DNA from: Hydractinia symbiolongicarpus
Lineage: Eukaryota > Cnidaria > Hydrozoa > Anthoathecata > Hydractiniidae
Length of the DNA: 64,000 nucleotides
Assembly: GCF_029227915.1 (NCBI RefSeq)
Contig: NC_079886.1
Coordinates: 5,394,001-5,458,000 of the forward strand
Direction: 5' to 3'
Position numbers and translations under genes: made by a program. Positions 23,952 to 37,806 of the stretch are shown here, one piece after another (positions within the stretch are counted from its first letter, which is position 1; each line of letters begins with the position of its first letter). Under the pieces are notes generated by a model, which saw only the letters and a program-made list of their open reading frames with translations, was not told the origin of the DNA and made no database searches.

Positions 23952-24013
23952 TCAAGAGGTTTGAAATTTTGCATCAGATGTGTACTGCTCCCAGGATTAT
24001 CTTTCTTTGGCAG

Positions 24014-27000
24014 TCACTCCCCGCTGCTGGATCCACTGAACTTGCCTGCATATAACATCTGTATGGCGCACCATACTATAGTGCGTGCTGTTCGAGTCAG
24101 CTTGGTCAAATCTCTGACAGCAGAAACCAAATTCATCACATCTGAAAAAAATCAAAACAAATCGGAAATAAAAACCGGACTAAAATAACAACAATTCAGC
24201 ACCGACTGGTAGTCTTGTGTTTCAAACCCAGGCCGAATCATGAAATTATAAAGACTATGTATAAAGACTATGAAAGTGCATATATATGCTATTTTAATGC
24301 TTAACGTTAAGCATAAAAATAGCATTGATATAGGTCGTCTAGCTGAGCGATTTCTGTGCTTTACACTTAAATGGAAGCTTTAAATGGCCTAGGACCCCTT
24401 TTGCAGGACCTTCATCTATAGCAGTGGCAATAAGAACGGAAGAGGCTTTTCTGGGTAAATAATTTAAGAACAACAACCAAAGCTTAGCTATAAAAAAGCT
24501 ACCATTTTGAGTGTGCGATTTACTGTAACCACTATTGGTATCGCTCATATTTGCTAATTCGTTCTTTCTTGCGCCTCGCAAGTCTTTAATCGCACCCAAC
24601 CACAAATCTAACGTGACTCCTACATTCGAATGTAACGGCGTAAAACCCAAACGCTCGATTCTTCCAATGAGAGATTCCACCTAAAGTAAATAAAGAAAAA
24701 TCAATGTGTCAATATTTAACTCTCTCTCTACTGGGGGTGATTCTGCCACTTTCTTGCCAAGTGTTTCTGTTCATTCTTTCGGTCTGATTTTAAGTATAAT
24801 TTTATGGGGATTTTGACCTTAATTTTATTGACCTTAATGGATTAATAGGATTTTGACTTTAATTTCTTGACTTTCATTTTGAATTGATGGGTTCATGTTA
24901 TTAGCAGGTTGAAAAAAATACCCTTGTATTTAAATGAGTATGCAGCATTTGATCTCTTTGTTATTCACAATGACCTGAAAATCTGAGTAGAAATAACTTC
25001 TAAAATAACTTCTTAAACTCAAATTCTTTCACAAAAAACAGTGTTTTGCTCGATCACTTGATATTAATCACATCCAAGGTTCGGATATAGCATACTAGTA
25101 GGTTTCTTCAATGTTGTGAAAATACTTTCAAGTGATATCGAATCATACCTTTTGATGTTGTCTTTGTTGATCAACAATAAGTTTGTCCACTCTTGTTGCA
25201 TTGGGCGGATATTTCACAGGGCTACCTTCACCCAGTGACGACTTACGTAAACGAAATTGACTTGTTAAACAATGATCAGCCTATAAACGCACCACAAAAC
25301 AAGTTAGTCACAAAACAAGTTATTCGTGGAAATCTGTTAAATGTCTTATTTCTGCTAATTTCGCGAACTTGAAGTGTATTTCTGGACGTGTTAATCTTCA
25401 CTGTTATACATGAAATTATTTTATCTATATTTTATATCAAACAAAACAGGTAATTTTAGTAGATATTGAGAATAATTTTAAGAAAATTTTTAAATTTTTT
25501 TCCCAAGGTCTAAAAAATAGATTTTGCGAAGTTCAATTTTAGCGACTCAGTCATGCCGAGATATTCTCGAATGAACCTGAATTTTCGCGCGAACAAATAA
25601 GATAATATTCGCAAAATTTAATCTACGCGAAAATTTATCAACTTTAGGTACTAACTATGACTAGAATATTAATGACATTTTAAGCCACTCATAAACCTTT
25701 TGCAATCCCGCATTCTCACGCCGTGGAAACAACGACTTCTACAAACCTTCTTAAAATCTCTGTCCAAATGTCTCAACTGATCTCGACATTCGTCCAATGT
25801 TATCCCCAGCTCCTCTACGCTGCTCATTTGATTGTCGAATAATACAGCTGGAGCAGGGCGTTGCGAAACATGATACCTATGTCTCACTCTGTTCTTGTTG
25901 ACATCAGGGTAGTGGTAACCACCTACGTAATGCGGGTTGCCATAGTAACTCTGCGCATCCATCACAACAGGTCTGGCGTTGTCCATCACGATGTTGCTTT
26001 TTGTTGGCGGTATAACATTGGGGTAAATCTCCGCACTATGTTGATGCTGTATACCAGGACTGTAGTTGTATTGTTGGAACACAGGCGAAGGAAGGTTTTG
26101 GTAACAATATTGGGGTTGATTGCTTGCATTATTGTTTTCCTGGTTTATCTCATTACTGTATACGACATGCTGGTTTAGCATTTCGGTCTGCACCTGCTCA
26201 AATGACAGCTCAGGGCTTTCTAACGAGTTTGGACTGTCGATCACTTGCTGCGACTGGTGAATGGTTGCGTTGTATTGATTCAACATTTCGTCACTTGGTG
26301 AAAGGTTATTTAATCCGTTCGGAGAGGGATCCGGAGACCAAATCTCATGAATTGACTTATTGTTAATGGAGCTTTTGTCAGAAGATGATCTATCCACATT
26401 GAGTGGCAGGTTAAAATTCGATGTATTGGAATGCCACGCATCAACGATATTATTCCCAGTGATATTGTACCTAAAATCATGATTCAACTCTTCTACTTAA
26501 TACATTTTCCTAAAGAAAAAACAACTCACTGCATTTTGCTAAAAAACGAAAGAGCTTACTGATTCCTTTCTTGCGTCAACGGGTGAGGGTGAGGATAATT
26601 CATTCTTGGGCTAAGGACAGGAATGTGCTCCTTCATCACGTCTTCAGGAACTTCATCGTCTAATACATTTGAGACTAAGTGAAATGCTATGTGTTTTTTG
26701 AGAGTATTCGTACTTGCTGAGGAACCTGCTACTATTAAGTTCTCAGGATCAACCGGTTGATGGACCCAAAATGGCGAAACATAACCGTTCACACTCTAAA
26801 AGTATTAGACAAAAAAAACGTTTTAAAACGTCATTGGTAGCTGGCAAATATATTTAACAATATTATACTGGATGTACTAAAACTCCTTTAATACAGTTGG
26901 GACTAAAATGGATCGATTCGACCACATTTGTTTGAGTGGAAACCCGCCTTTACAGCATCTGAAATTTGATTTTTAAGGTAAAACGTTACTAAAATACAAC

Positions 27001-28143
27001 AATCATTCAATATCTTAAAAAATGATTTAGGAGGATTTTAAAGGAGATTTGCACTGAATTTAAAGGATTTTTTTTCGCAAAAAAGACAAAGTTCGAAGAA
27101 AAATAGAAATGTCAAGAACAAATGTTTTAAAAAGTATTACTAAATAGATTAATAAATATTATTATTATTAAATAATTTAAAAAAAACAATTAAAAAAGGA
27201 ATTAAAAGTAGATTTGGTCACATTTTTAACGAGGACAAACTTTAAAGGAGGTTTTTAAGGAATGAGGACTTTTTAGGATTTTAGAGAAGAGGAGGCCACC
27301 CCAGTAAAAACGAGTACAACTATGATGGTGTATACAAAATCCTTAAAGGAATTAACACATCAAAGCAATGTAACTGGAACATACATACAGATTGAACTTA
27401 GTTAAAATATCTATTACCTTTCCATTCTCGTTTGGATAAAAATGCCAGTTCGTTGGAGCAATTGGTAATGGATTTGGAATAAATGGCTTAGCATCAGGAT
27501 TTGGACGAAAATGCTAATAAATGCAAACAACAAAAAATCATATAGAATTAGTGTAAAATTCAATGGGTCCTGGTGGAGGTTTAGCAGTTTTCCCTACAAG
27601 ATTTTTGGCTTATAAATTGACCTTTGCATAAATGAATAATTATATTGGTTGTTCCTGTTGAAAGTTCAAGTTGTCACCTGTTGTGTTTCTTGCCACCTAA
27701 ACGGTCACTTCAACCTTCCTGTTTGTTAAAAATAAAAACTAGCTCCAGTTTTTTGTGGCACCTGACCATGTTACATAATATTTATGTATCACTCAAATTA
27801 ATGACTTTTAGTCGCTAGAATTAATGACTTTCTTAGCCGAAACACCTGGGTGTTGGCGAAAGCTTACTGAGAAAAGAATATATTTTGGATGTCTTAGATT
27901 TTCTGTATATATATTAAAAAAATGCTCTACCAACTCGAAGTTAAGTAAAATATGTAATCACACAATACAACAAGTTTTAGCAGAAACAACCTTCCAATTT
28001 TACACTGAAAAATTTCTAATATGATTTAAAAGTGTATTAGTTCTTTAAAACACCTTCTCCTCATCAGTTACTTCAGCAATACCAGTTACACCCTTTTGTT
28101 CATTGTTATGATGAGCTACATCGTGAATGTTTGATAAAGCCAT
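24014..28143 (-). CDS. MEIOC: MEIOC homologue, meiosis-specific coiled-coil protein
   Basis: In vertebrates MEIOC partners the RNA helicase YTHDC2 to stabilise the meiotic programme; fly Bam is the proposed counterpart. Coding exons, in transcript order: 28143-28054, 27513-27418, 26795-26560, 26470-25747, 25280-25149, 24680-24524, 24141-24014. They join to 1563 nt, 520 aa. The N-terminal 340 residues are Asn/Ser/Pro/His-rich and probably disordered. The C-terminal domain identifies the family: ITLDECRDQLRHLDRDFKK, NATRVDKLIVDQQRQHQK, LIGRIERLGFTPLHSNVGVT and ARTIVWCAIQML match the MEIOC domain in order. Human MEIOC is much longer (about 950 aa) in its N-terminal part. The donor of the sixth exon could be 24523 or, six bases earlier in the transcript, 24529; both keep frame. 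The start is the first ATG of the first exon found. Confidence 0.93.
24198..24466 (+). mobile_element. SINE family A, copy 1, antisense in the last MEIOC intron
   Basis: This is collinear with the SINE at 38041-38343. Shared blocks are TTTCAAACCCAGGCCGARTCATG, TGCTTAACGYTMAGCAT, RATTGATAT, GGAGCTTTAA (here GGAAGCTTTAA), ATAGCAGTRNCAATARGAACKGAAG and CTGGGTAAATAA. The tRNA-like head is diverged. It sits between the last two MEIOC exons on the opposite strand. Confidence 0.85.
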
Positions 28144-31100
28144 TCTTGGAAGTCATATACCTACCATCTTGTAGATATTTTTACGTCTAAATGTATGCAA
28201 TCATGCATATACATTATAAAAACTAAATAATGTACTGACAAACAATAATTTGCTTCTTTTGCAAATTAACAAGTTAGAAACACAAAATAACACACAATGC
28301 TTAAAGAAAATTGCGAATATAACAGATCAGAGGAGGAGTGAGGCAAGAATAGGTGCATATTTTACATGGCTAGCCTTACAAATATCGAGGAATATATATT
28401 ACCATCTATTTTTTCCAGGAGGGGCCATGGCTAAAATGGGGAGCCTAGAGTATTTAATGGTTATTTCGCGTTATACACAGACCAAATTAGGGTCTGCACT
28501 CTACCAGATAACTCCCTGCAGCATACAACAGCCCACATATTGTACCATATCCCCAATTTCCCCACATGGCTTGAGAACCTGGGGCTATGGTAACATGCAC
28601 TTGCCCACATTTAATAGCTGCCAAGGGAAATTGAACCCTGGTTTTCTGCACAAAGTGCTAGAATTATAACCAGATAAGCTATGACGCAATAGGCTACAAC
28701 AACACCATAGGAGTTCTAGTTAAAAGTTGTGTTTCTCGACACTTAGCACATGTAAAGAATGATATAAATTTAATAAAAAAAAAAAAAAAATTGACACTTG
28801 GTTTTAAAAAGTTATGCTGACAGGAAACTCATGTGACTACAATCTGCCTTACTCTAAGAATAGGTTATTTAGGCTATATGCTACCATGCTGAAATATCTT
28901 ACACAAATTTTTTTAGACATAACTGTGACCATGAAACAAAGCAGCCATGAACATAGCACAAATCAAAACAAACTAAAAGATATATATCTTTTGACAGCAA
29001 CGTATTAACCAAAATGTCATTAGGGTTGTTAAAAGTAAGTTCCATAAAATGTTTTTAGCAAACAGCTGTTACGACTATCATATGGAAAAACAGGAGAAGC
29101 CAGGTTGATAGCTTAAATTTTAGAAGACATAAGTTGCCCAAAGCATTTTAAAAATTCGCAAGAAGCAAAATGAAACTAAGGATACAGTAGGGCCAGTACA
29201 GGACTCAGACAGTCACATTATGCATAATAATTTAAAAACTGCTAAATGTTCAACGAATATTTTGCCTCAAGTTTTTCCACAAGAATTGTTAACAGAGCTT
29301 CCTGATCCTCCCTAAATGTATTTCGGAGATACGAAACTTAGTCTATGAAATAACAGTTGAATGTGTTCACAAGAAACTAATTGCATTATCACCAAACAAA
29401 TCAGCCCTAACAATATATATATATATATATAAAAATATATGAAAGCCTCATAGTAGGTTGTAAAAAGATAATTTTCATTTGTTCCTCAGGCTATTAATAA
29501 ATGGAACAGTTTACCAGAGAAAGAAGTGTTTGCTACTTCAATAAACCTTTAAAAAGTTCATTTAACCACATTTGGAGACTGTTCCTATTAATGACCATAA
29601 TAGTGGATCGGAAATGTTATCCAGTAAGGTAAATAAACTAGCTGTAATAGCTATATAAAGATGTTACATTGTCAAAGTCTGATTTGCAGTTGTCCCCTGA
29701 GTCTATATATCTATCTTACACGCACGTTGGAAAAATCGTTTAAATCAAGATTGCTTTTACACCAACTGTACCAGCTGTTCGCTTCGTAAAACAACTAAAA
29801 GCTATTATAGCTAGCAGGCTAGTGTGCTCTTCAGAGGCAATTATATATAGTTTAGCTTAAGGCAATTTAGTAAAAATGGCTTAGAGTTACTATTCTTCAA
29901 TAATAATAGTCACAAGGTCTTTTTTTTCTAAAACAGCATAAAAAACATTGACACGAAACAACCAAGAGGAGATCTAGCTAACCCATGTAACGGAAGCCAT
30001 ATTGTTTTTATAAGACTTAAGCGACTCTGGGTATGTGACAACTCTGTCCGGACTTAAAAATTCTCGGAAAAAAAATCTGAAACAGTTTTGTGTGGTCAGA
30101 ATTTTTTTAGGACGCGCTGAAGTTTTGTGTATTGGTTATAATAAAGATATGCTTTGCTAATCTATCGTATTTACGAAATAGCGTGGCAACGTCAAGATTA
30201 TCTTTAATGCTCGGCTGAATTTATGTATTTTTTGGACATCAATCAGCTTTCTGGCTTGCCGCAGAGCTTGTTGGCTAGCTAGCTGACTACTTACAAGCAG
30301 AGAAGCATGAGAGAGAGGTGATACAACCGTCTAAATCGTAAAATAAAATAATAAACGTGATGATTTTCTGCGAAAGAAATATTCATAAATGAACAAACGA
30401 CCAGGGTTGCAGATTTTACATTAGAAAAATTGCCCCTGTAATATCACCACAACATCCGTCTAGCCTCTTTCGGATGTTGCGACCACGCTAGCTAGTTGAC
30501 GTATCTGTCTGTTACTTAAAAACCCAACCGACAAACACTAACAAGTTATGCATTGGAAAACGTTCATTTTAAATAGCTTTTTAGCTATATCTAGCTGGCT
30601 ACACCAAGGAGGGTGAATATAATTTGGCAGCAGAAGTGAATGATAAGTATGTGGTGAATTGCCTTTTATCTTTTAAACTGAGCCGATGTAATCGTTCCAG
30701 TGTTCTAGATATTTTTGTGTCAACGTAATTCAAAATTCCAAAAAAGTTTTAAAAAACTTGAGTCTCTACGGCTCGCGCACGTACGGGTGACTTGTAAATT
30801 CGCTTTTTTTTCAGCTCAGATAATGTTGATATTCGTGCAGCCATCTTTAAATTTTTTAGAAGCCTGAACCGAGCGCACATGCGCAATCGAACGTTGTGGT
30901 CATCTGACATTTTTTTATTCGGGCCTGCATCGTTGTGTGTGAAAATGTGTTTCAAAGCCTGGATATTTACGTAACACGCATGAAGGGTTGTCCTCCCGCC
31001 TTTTTTGTTCAGTAGACCAATTCAATAAGTTACTGTGAAACCATTGCTTTAATAATTGGAAATTTAGTTCATGGACAAAGCTGATTTAAATAGTCCCGTC

Positions 31101-31281
31101 AACTTTAATTTTATTTTTACGAGTTGCGTTAAATGTGGTGCATAGTAACTACTCCAGCCAACGAGAGTTAAAATTTGTTCGTGTGTAAAGTGATAATACC
31201 ATGAATAAAACTTTATCGATGAAATGGTTCATTATTTTAAAGAATTGGTTACAGTGAAGTGTATGGCTACAGAGTACATTC
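28144..31281. other. Intergenic between head-to-head MEIOC and KANSL1
   Basis: About 3.1 kb that should hold both promoters. It contains a SINE (28408-28687), an (AT)n run (29412-29430) and, near 30760-30960, a relatively CpG-rich stretch (CTCGCGCACGTACGGGTGAC, then GAGCGCACATGCGCAATCG) that could be promoter or 5'UTR DNA of KANSL1. No conserved exon or RNA gene was recognised. Confidence 0.5.
28408..28687 (-). mobile_element. tRNA-derived SINE family B, copy 1
   Basis: On the minus strand it starts with a tRNA-like head carrying an A-box-like TAGCTTATCTGGTT and the B-box CAGGGTTCAATTTCCC. The body contains TGGGGAAATTGGGG and CAGGGAGTTATCTGGTAGAG and ends ...CCATGGCCCCTCCTGGAAAAAATAGATGG in the direction of its tail. 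The body is collinear with 55770-55940. The plus-strand frame 28250-28669 is an artefact running antisense through it. Confidence 0.85.
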
Positions 31282-34200
31282 ATGGCGCCTGCTTTAGTTG
31301 AGCATCCAGCTTCCAAGGGGAGAAACTCTGTTAGCAAAAAGTTTTTGAACAACTTGAGTTGTATACCCCAGTTAAGTTTAGTTTTAGCAGATAAATTAAG
31401 GTGTGTTGATACTCCTAGCATACTCAACGAAAAGATGTTCGGTTCTACGAAAATATCAAATAATCATACAGAGAAAAATAATTCTTTTGAGCCCAAACTT
31501 ATGGTGTCACCATTGCAAGATTCATCTCTTATTACATCGTGTAGTACACCATTAACTTCAAAGGATTTTACATTTGAGGCTCCAGTTATAAACAAAAAGA
31601 ACAACATTATTCAAGAAAATGTAGATACGTATGAGAAGGCTATTAAAACAAATCACGTTAATGAACAATGTGCAACACTGAAAAGGCTTCATCCAGCAGA
31701 GTCACCAGATACAAAAGACGTAATAAATTACTTAAAACTTAAACAAGATAAAGTGAAAGTTAAATATTATGATATAAATCAGAGTATCAGTTCTATTGAA
31801 CTTTCGTTAAGAAAATTATGTTCGCGAAATATCAGTTCACATGTTGCATGTCATTTAAGTAGGCATGGTCATAACACTGATGATTCTGGAACTAAGACCG
31901 AAAACTATAATACTTTAAGCCCTTGTTCACTTACATCCGTGACTGAAAGTCCTGTAAACAAGCTTTTGGAAAGTCAAACACAAAAACTTTACGAGATTCG
32001 GAAGATTAATGATCTCACTGGATATCTTAATAATGATACAGATCATGAAGAAGACTTTGATTCAAGAGTAAGAGTGCCAGTTTCTCATGGAAAAAAGAAA
32101 TCTCAACAGTATGTTAAATAAAATCCATATGTTATTTCTCTTCATATTCGACCAGTAACTAGCCATTAATTGCTGATTGGAAAATAAAATATAATTTTTA
32201 GTGCAATAGAAAAATGTATCCTAATAGTGTGAGTTGTTAAATAACATACAAAATGGCATTTCATTAAAATCTGATTTTGCATCCATAAAAATTCATGATG
32301 GCATATATGCTTAATATTTATTAATTTTGAAATTAAATGCTATGGAAATGTTGTAGTAGTTTGAAAATATTCAGAAAATCTCATTTAAGGTTGCCACATC
32401 AAGTGAAAAGTGAAAAATACGCTGGTTAAGAAAAACTTTGTTAGTTCGATTCAACTGGGGTAATTTAGGACAAGGTTTGTTAATGTTAAAATCAGATGAT
32501 GATTTTGACATCAACATAGGATAAATGAAGACACGGCTGGATTGTCATTTGATGGTAATTAATAAGAAATCAGAAAAAAATAAAATAATTAATGTAAAAA
32601 AATTCGCTCTATGTTTATTTTAACCCTGTCGAAATATTTTGTTGGTTAAAATTACAATTTTTTTGTTCAGTGACTAAAATTTTTACTGAAAAAATTATTG
32701 ACCAACAGATTTTTCAGGAATAAGGTATTATAAAATATACCAGAACAAAATCTTCGTTCACAAATCAATTGTCAGTGCTCAAAATGAACTTTCATTTTGC
32801 TAATAAAGTTGACCTAATGCAAGTCGACGTACCAGTGTTAGCTAATAAAAAAATATCTTATGTCCAGATCAATTGTATTTTCCTGAAAACTATGAAAGAA
32901 TATACATCAAGTTAGTGCATAAAATATGTAAATGTGTATATGTGCACATACAACCCTTTTTCAACCCCTGGCTGATATATGATGTAGGGTGAATTTGATA
33001 TTGGTGTGTTATATATTTTAGCCCTCCTCCAACAACTAGCGCTTTACACCAATGGAAACAAAAGCGTGCAAAAATTGGCTCACAGTGCACATGGTTAAGT
33101 CTTCAAATACACTCTCTTGATAAAAAGATTGAGAAGCTTGATCAAATAAATAGAAAATTAAAAATAGAAAGACATGCAAGTAAAATGTTAAATACTGAAC
33201 CCTGTGAAAACAGAGTAAACACAGAACTGACTAACGAGAAAAATGGTGTCATACCGTTGTCATCGTCAACATCAAGCCTAGATGATCAAGTTATGATAAA
33301 CCATGGGTGTAGTAGGACTTCCCCAGTGTCATTGTTGTATTCACATAAATACATCAGAAATACTATGTTACCTGAAGTGAAAGGCAGCTACAAATGTCAT
33401 AATTTACAGTCATCGTTAACTTGTCGCTTGTGTGCTCAGACAAGAAGCCGGAGCTCACCCTGTGCTGCTACAGATTGTCTTCATGAAATGTTAGATGCAA
33501 GTTACCATTCAAATCTTTCATATGCCAATGGTATGTTTTAGTTATGTTTATTTTCTGTGATAACAGACGATTCATAGAGCTGCTCCATTATCATTTTATG
33601 TTCTTTGAATCACAACAGATTTGTTTTTATTTTACATTAAGCAGGGTTAGTCATGAATTTTTTACCTGGAAAAGATGTTTAGTAGTCTCACCTACATAAC
33701 ATATCAGGCCTGTGAGTGAGAAAATTAATCCGCAAGCTAAACCCCAGCTGATAATATACCTACAACGCTAATGATAGTCAAAAAAATTCTGTATCAAGTT
33801 TTTTTTACCTATGGCTTACTTTTATATTCTCCAAAAACTATACCAGCGCCTATAATAATGTTTTCAAATCTAAGGATTGTTAATTTTTACAATGTTGAGA
33901 TTTGATTTTTATTGTTCCTAAATTCATGGAACTAACTTTCGTCATGTAAGCATACAATTGTCTGGCACCTGTCTAAATAGTTTATTAGAGTTTGATAAAT
34001 TCCGCCTACTGTTATCATCTTTTTTTCAATACCTCTAGATTCTACTCACACAACAAATGTTATAACTGTGAGGGTCTTCTTCTGTATTGCTAACTGGTGA
34101 ATAATGTTTATATGTACATTAAAAGCAAGTTGAAATAAAAAATTATAAATAACTTTTCATTTCTTTTGAAATTGTGCCAAAATCTTCCTTTCTAAGAAGG

Positions 34201-37200
34201 TCATTCTTGTGAATTTAAAGCTTCTATTTGAGCTGCGAAAGCCATGCATATACAACAATTGTATAAGTAGTCAACAGCCTCAGATATCAATCCTATCCTC
34301 ATGCTTAACGCTAAGCAGAAAGAGTGGGTCTACACTTATATAGTCTTTGGCGTGGCTTGATCAGGGTTTGAACGAATGACTTTGTGCAGTGAACGCTCAG
34401 ATATCAATAAGAACTGGAGCATGGATGAATAATTTCAGTAATAATAATAATTCATAGTACCATTACCTGAGATCTTAATGAAAAATTCAGTTGATTTATA
34501 AACCATTGACAAACGAAAATCTATAAATTATAGGAGAGTGGAGTGTGTATGTTAATTTTCTTAATAAAATAAGGAAAATAATTCAAGATTTTGAGTCCCA
34601 GGTGCAAGTCCTTGGTTACAGAGTATCACGTCCCAGGTTTTACCTAGGGTATATGATGTAAAAGTTTCTGAATTTGTGTTTGCACATGGAAGTATTTTAC
34701 CTTTTCACTTCAACAGCTATTTATTTAAGTGTATTTTCCTTAAAAAATTAAAAGCAGAACTATTATGCCAACTGACTGACCCAAAAGCGTTGTGTTTGTT
34801 GCTGTAAAACAATGAATTAAGATTGTTGTTAAAATGGAAAACTTTCCATTCCTCTGCACACGGGGAGATAAATTGTTGTTAAGAAAGAAGGTTTTTACCT
34901 GACCAGATTTCTTTCATTTGACAGCCCTTTATTATTACTTTTATAATTATGAATTTTTGTAATTGCTTTCAGATATATCTTTGTCATATTCTTTGGAAGA
35001 GACATTATGTACAAAAAGAATAAATACGAAAGTTACTATAACGAAACCAACAAAGAAAAAGTAAGATAATGTTATTTTTTAAATTCTTTTGTAGTAAGTA
35101 TTTTACTGTAAAGCAAAAGGAACTTTATAAGAATATGGTAACCTCCTTGACAGGTAATTTTTTTTATTATTATATATTTTTTTCTTTAAATTTCAATTCT
35201 TTCCATTGAATTTTTAAAAAAGTGAATATCTTTCACTTTTTTCAATATTGTGTTCCAATTTCTTAGATATTTTTATTCTAATGAGAGAGGTATAGCAGAA
35301 CGCAGGGTATTCCACACATCCTAAAATCTTCTAAATAACCTAAAATTTGGTCAAAAATATTGATTCCTTCTAAAATCTCCTAAAATTGTTTATAATGATG
35401 TCAATTATATTTTTGAATAGTATCTTTTTTTGTGTTATGTTTTATCTGACAAAATTGGTTTGCTCACATAACCAGTTTTTTGCCAATTACATAGAGAAAA
35501 GTAGTGTTGCTATATAGTGCAAAAATAATTCCTTAGAATAGTTTTAGGACTAACTAGAAACTGCACCTTTTTTAGACTAAAAAATGAAAAAATGGCAAGG
35601 CTGATAAAACACAAAAATATGGGGAAATATTTCTGTTACAATAGAAATTTTCGCCTTATTAATTATTTGTTTGTATTGAAATGAAATGATAAAAATTGCT
35701 CAAGATATAAGAACAAAATAAGATCGCAGGTAAAAAAGATAAAACTTATTTCTGGCTAAACATGGCTGAAGCCGAATTTTCTGGGTTTTTTTTATAAAAA
35801 AGGGCAATCACAGGTTGAAGTATTTCAAATGCCAAGCATTTTTTACAGCAGTACTGTTTATACTTTTCAGAAAGAAACTGAAAGTAAAAGACATACCACC
35901 GTCACTGTTGAAACAACCAGAAAAAGAGAGTAAGTGACGCTTACCTAGATTTCAGTTTATTATAAGAGCACTTGAACATGAAATTAACACAAAGAAAAAG
36001 AGTCAGTGTAGAAGTAAAGATCAGCACTGTCTTTCTGAACTGATAAATTATGCGTCTAAAGGCTGATCTGAGGTGTCTTAAAAACCGATTTTGTTAGACT
36101 TAGACTTTTATAACATTTTGAACCAGACGAGGTCAAATGTATTGAAACGCGGAAATTTTAATATGATCTCGTCCTTTTAATGAATTGCTTAGAAAGAAAT
36201 GCGTAATGGCGCAAATTGGTTACTTCATCTCTGTTTATTTTAGAACTAAAAAACTCCGTGGTCGAAGAAAAAACACATTCAAGAACAAAAAATGAGCGTT
36301 CAAAGTCTGACGAATACACTCGAAAGCGTTCTTTGACGTCCGAACACAGTTCGTCAGGTTCGATTAGCTAGTCATAGCAATAATGTAATTATAACTGTAG
36401 TAGGTCACTGTGGAAACTTAATAAGCGCTAATGTTTTAGTAGTACATTTTAAGTCTTCGCGATTTGTTTGTTTACATTGATGTGTTTTTTCTGTTTTTTC
36501 TGTAGGTCGTGTTCGAAAGTTACGAAAATTTTCTGAGTCGCTTAGTTGCGATAGCTCGAAACCATCGACGCCCACCAACGAACTATCTAGTCCTTTGTCG
36601 CAGAGCTTAAATTCGAGTGGTCTGTTTACGTCATTTAACAAAAACAAGAAAAAACTCTCCTCTGGTGGTGATTATGACATCAATAACATCGTTATTCCGT
36701 ACTCCATTGCTGCTTCTACAAGGGTAGAGCGAATTCAATACAAAGAAATTCCGACACCAGGATGGAGAAATATCGAGGATGATTTACTTGACGAAGAAGT
36801 GGAGTTAGAGGTAAATACTCGTATATAACTTTAAGGAAAAAAGAGGAAGCGTTGTTTTTCTAGTAAACAATAGAACCTTAACATTCCCTTTTTGCTATTT
36901 TTTTCTTTGCGCGAAGATATTTTTTTCGATAAGCTATCCTTTTCGCTATGTTATTCTACGTTGTGTTAAAACATAACATCCTGTAAATAGTAAAGGGTTT
37001 GCAGCTAAAGCAATTATGCAACTAAAACTATTTTGTTAATATGAATCACGTGCACTTTTTACTTTATTATCTGTTATATATGATTTATAAGCGTCTTTTT
37101 GTTGATGATTTTTTAGCGAGAACTAACTGATGAAGAGGTGATCTCTGAAAGACACGCACGGTGCGAAGTGTTGGAAAGGAAACGCTTTTGTGACTACTTC

Positions 37201-37701
37201 CAACCATCTCGACGACCACGACCAAGCCGCTTAAGTGAGGGACAACTGTCAGAGCCGCCTTCACCCATCGTTGTCGATGAACCAGCTGGAACTCCTGCAG
37301 ATTCTCCTAATCCAAATTCTTTTAAAATTTTCGATCGTTCTTCTAATCTGACTCCGTACAGCGAAGAAGAGAGAGAATTGTCGTGGACTGCACGCAAATT
37401 TCCGCTTAATGAAAAGGAAAGCAAAGAATTGACGATATTCCCTGACCTGCTGTCGCCTGTTGTATCTCCGACAGATTCAAAAACGTTGGCTTCTCTAAAG
37501 CAAGTTTCGCATGCTTTGATGAGGAGCAGTCGTACTCCGCGTCATTCGCCATTGCAATCCCCCACATTGCTCAGTAGTCCTGGTACTCCGACAGAGCATG
37601 ACTCAAATTGGACGGTGAAATTATTAAATGATCCACCTATAGATGTTGTAACATCAGAGAAGCAAAGGAAGGGCATTGTTCTTAAACTTGCAAAAAAATA
37701 A
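31282..37701 (+). CDS. KANSL1: KANSL1, NSL histone acetyltransferase complex subunit 1 (PEHE domain)
   Basis: KANSL1 scaffolds the nuclear NSL complex and recruits the H4 acetyltransferase KAT8/MOF through its PEHE domain. Coding exons: 31282-32108, 33022-33530, 34973-35060, 35871-35929, 36244-36357, 36506-36810, 37117-37701, joining to 2487 nt, 828 aa. The PEHE region (about residues 587-700) is diagnostic: [33 protein letters not shown], then [15 protein letters not shown] helical Trp-containing segment at about 285-325 ([20 protein letters not shown]) and the [11 protein letters not shown] motif also match vertebrate KANSL1. The long low-complexity linkers are poorly conserved. The 31282 ATG is the first after an in-frame TGA at 31255-31257. 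Shorter than human (about 1100 aa), mostly in the N-terminus. Weaker alternative: the paralogue-type KANSL1L, since invertebrates usually have one gene. Confidence 0.94.
34270..34410 (-). mobile_element. SINE family A, fragment
   Basis: On the minus strand it reads TTCAAACCCTGATCAAGCCACGCC, then TTTCTGCTTAACGTTAAGCAT and GGATAGGATTGATATC, collinear with the head and first body block of the SINE at 38041. The 3' half is missing. It lies in the second KANSL1 intron (33531-34972), antisense to the gene. Confidence 0.75.
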
Positions 37702-37806
37702 CATTTTCTGTTCTATTGTTATGTTGTGTGCCGTGTAATTGTAAATATTCCAGTAAAATGCTCGGTATGCAAACACTTGTGAAGATTAGATTTACAAGTG
37801 CAAGTA

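Larger units (their letters stand above)
22235..24013. other. Intergenic 3' flank of MEIOC, with pyrimidine tract and minisatellite
   Basis: A CT-rich tract lies at about 22640-22690 and a minisatellite at 23425-23583. A short frame just before the CT tract (22500-22597, ending NNDLWK) resembles the tail of a LINE ORF2 but is too short to assign. A minus-strand poly(A) signal (TTTATT on plus, 23946-23951) lies 63 bp beyond the MEIOC stop. Nothing else is recognised. Confidence 0.5.

Noticed and set aside
25861-26366. Plus-strand frames opposite the large MEIOC exon
   Set aside because: They are shadows of the conserved minus-strand exon, with no independent support.
28250-28669. Plus-strand 139-residue protein
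   Set aside because: Most of it runs antisense through a SINE B copy; there is no conserved motif or splice support.
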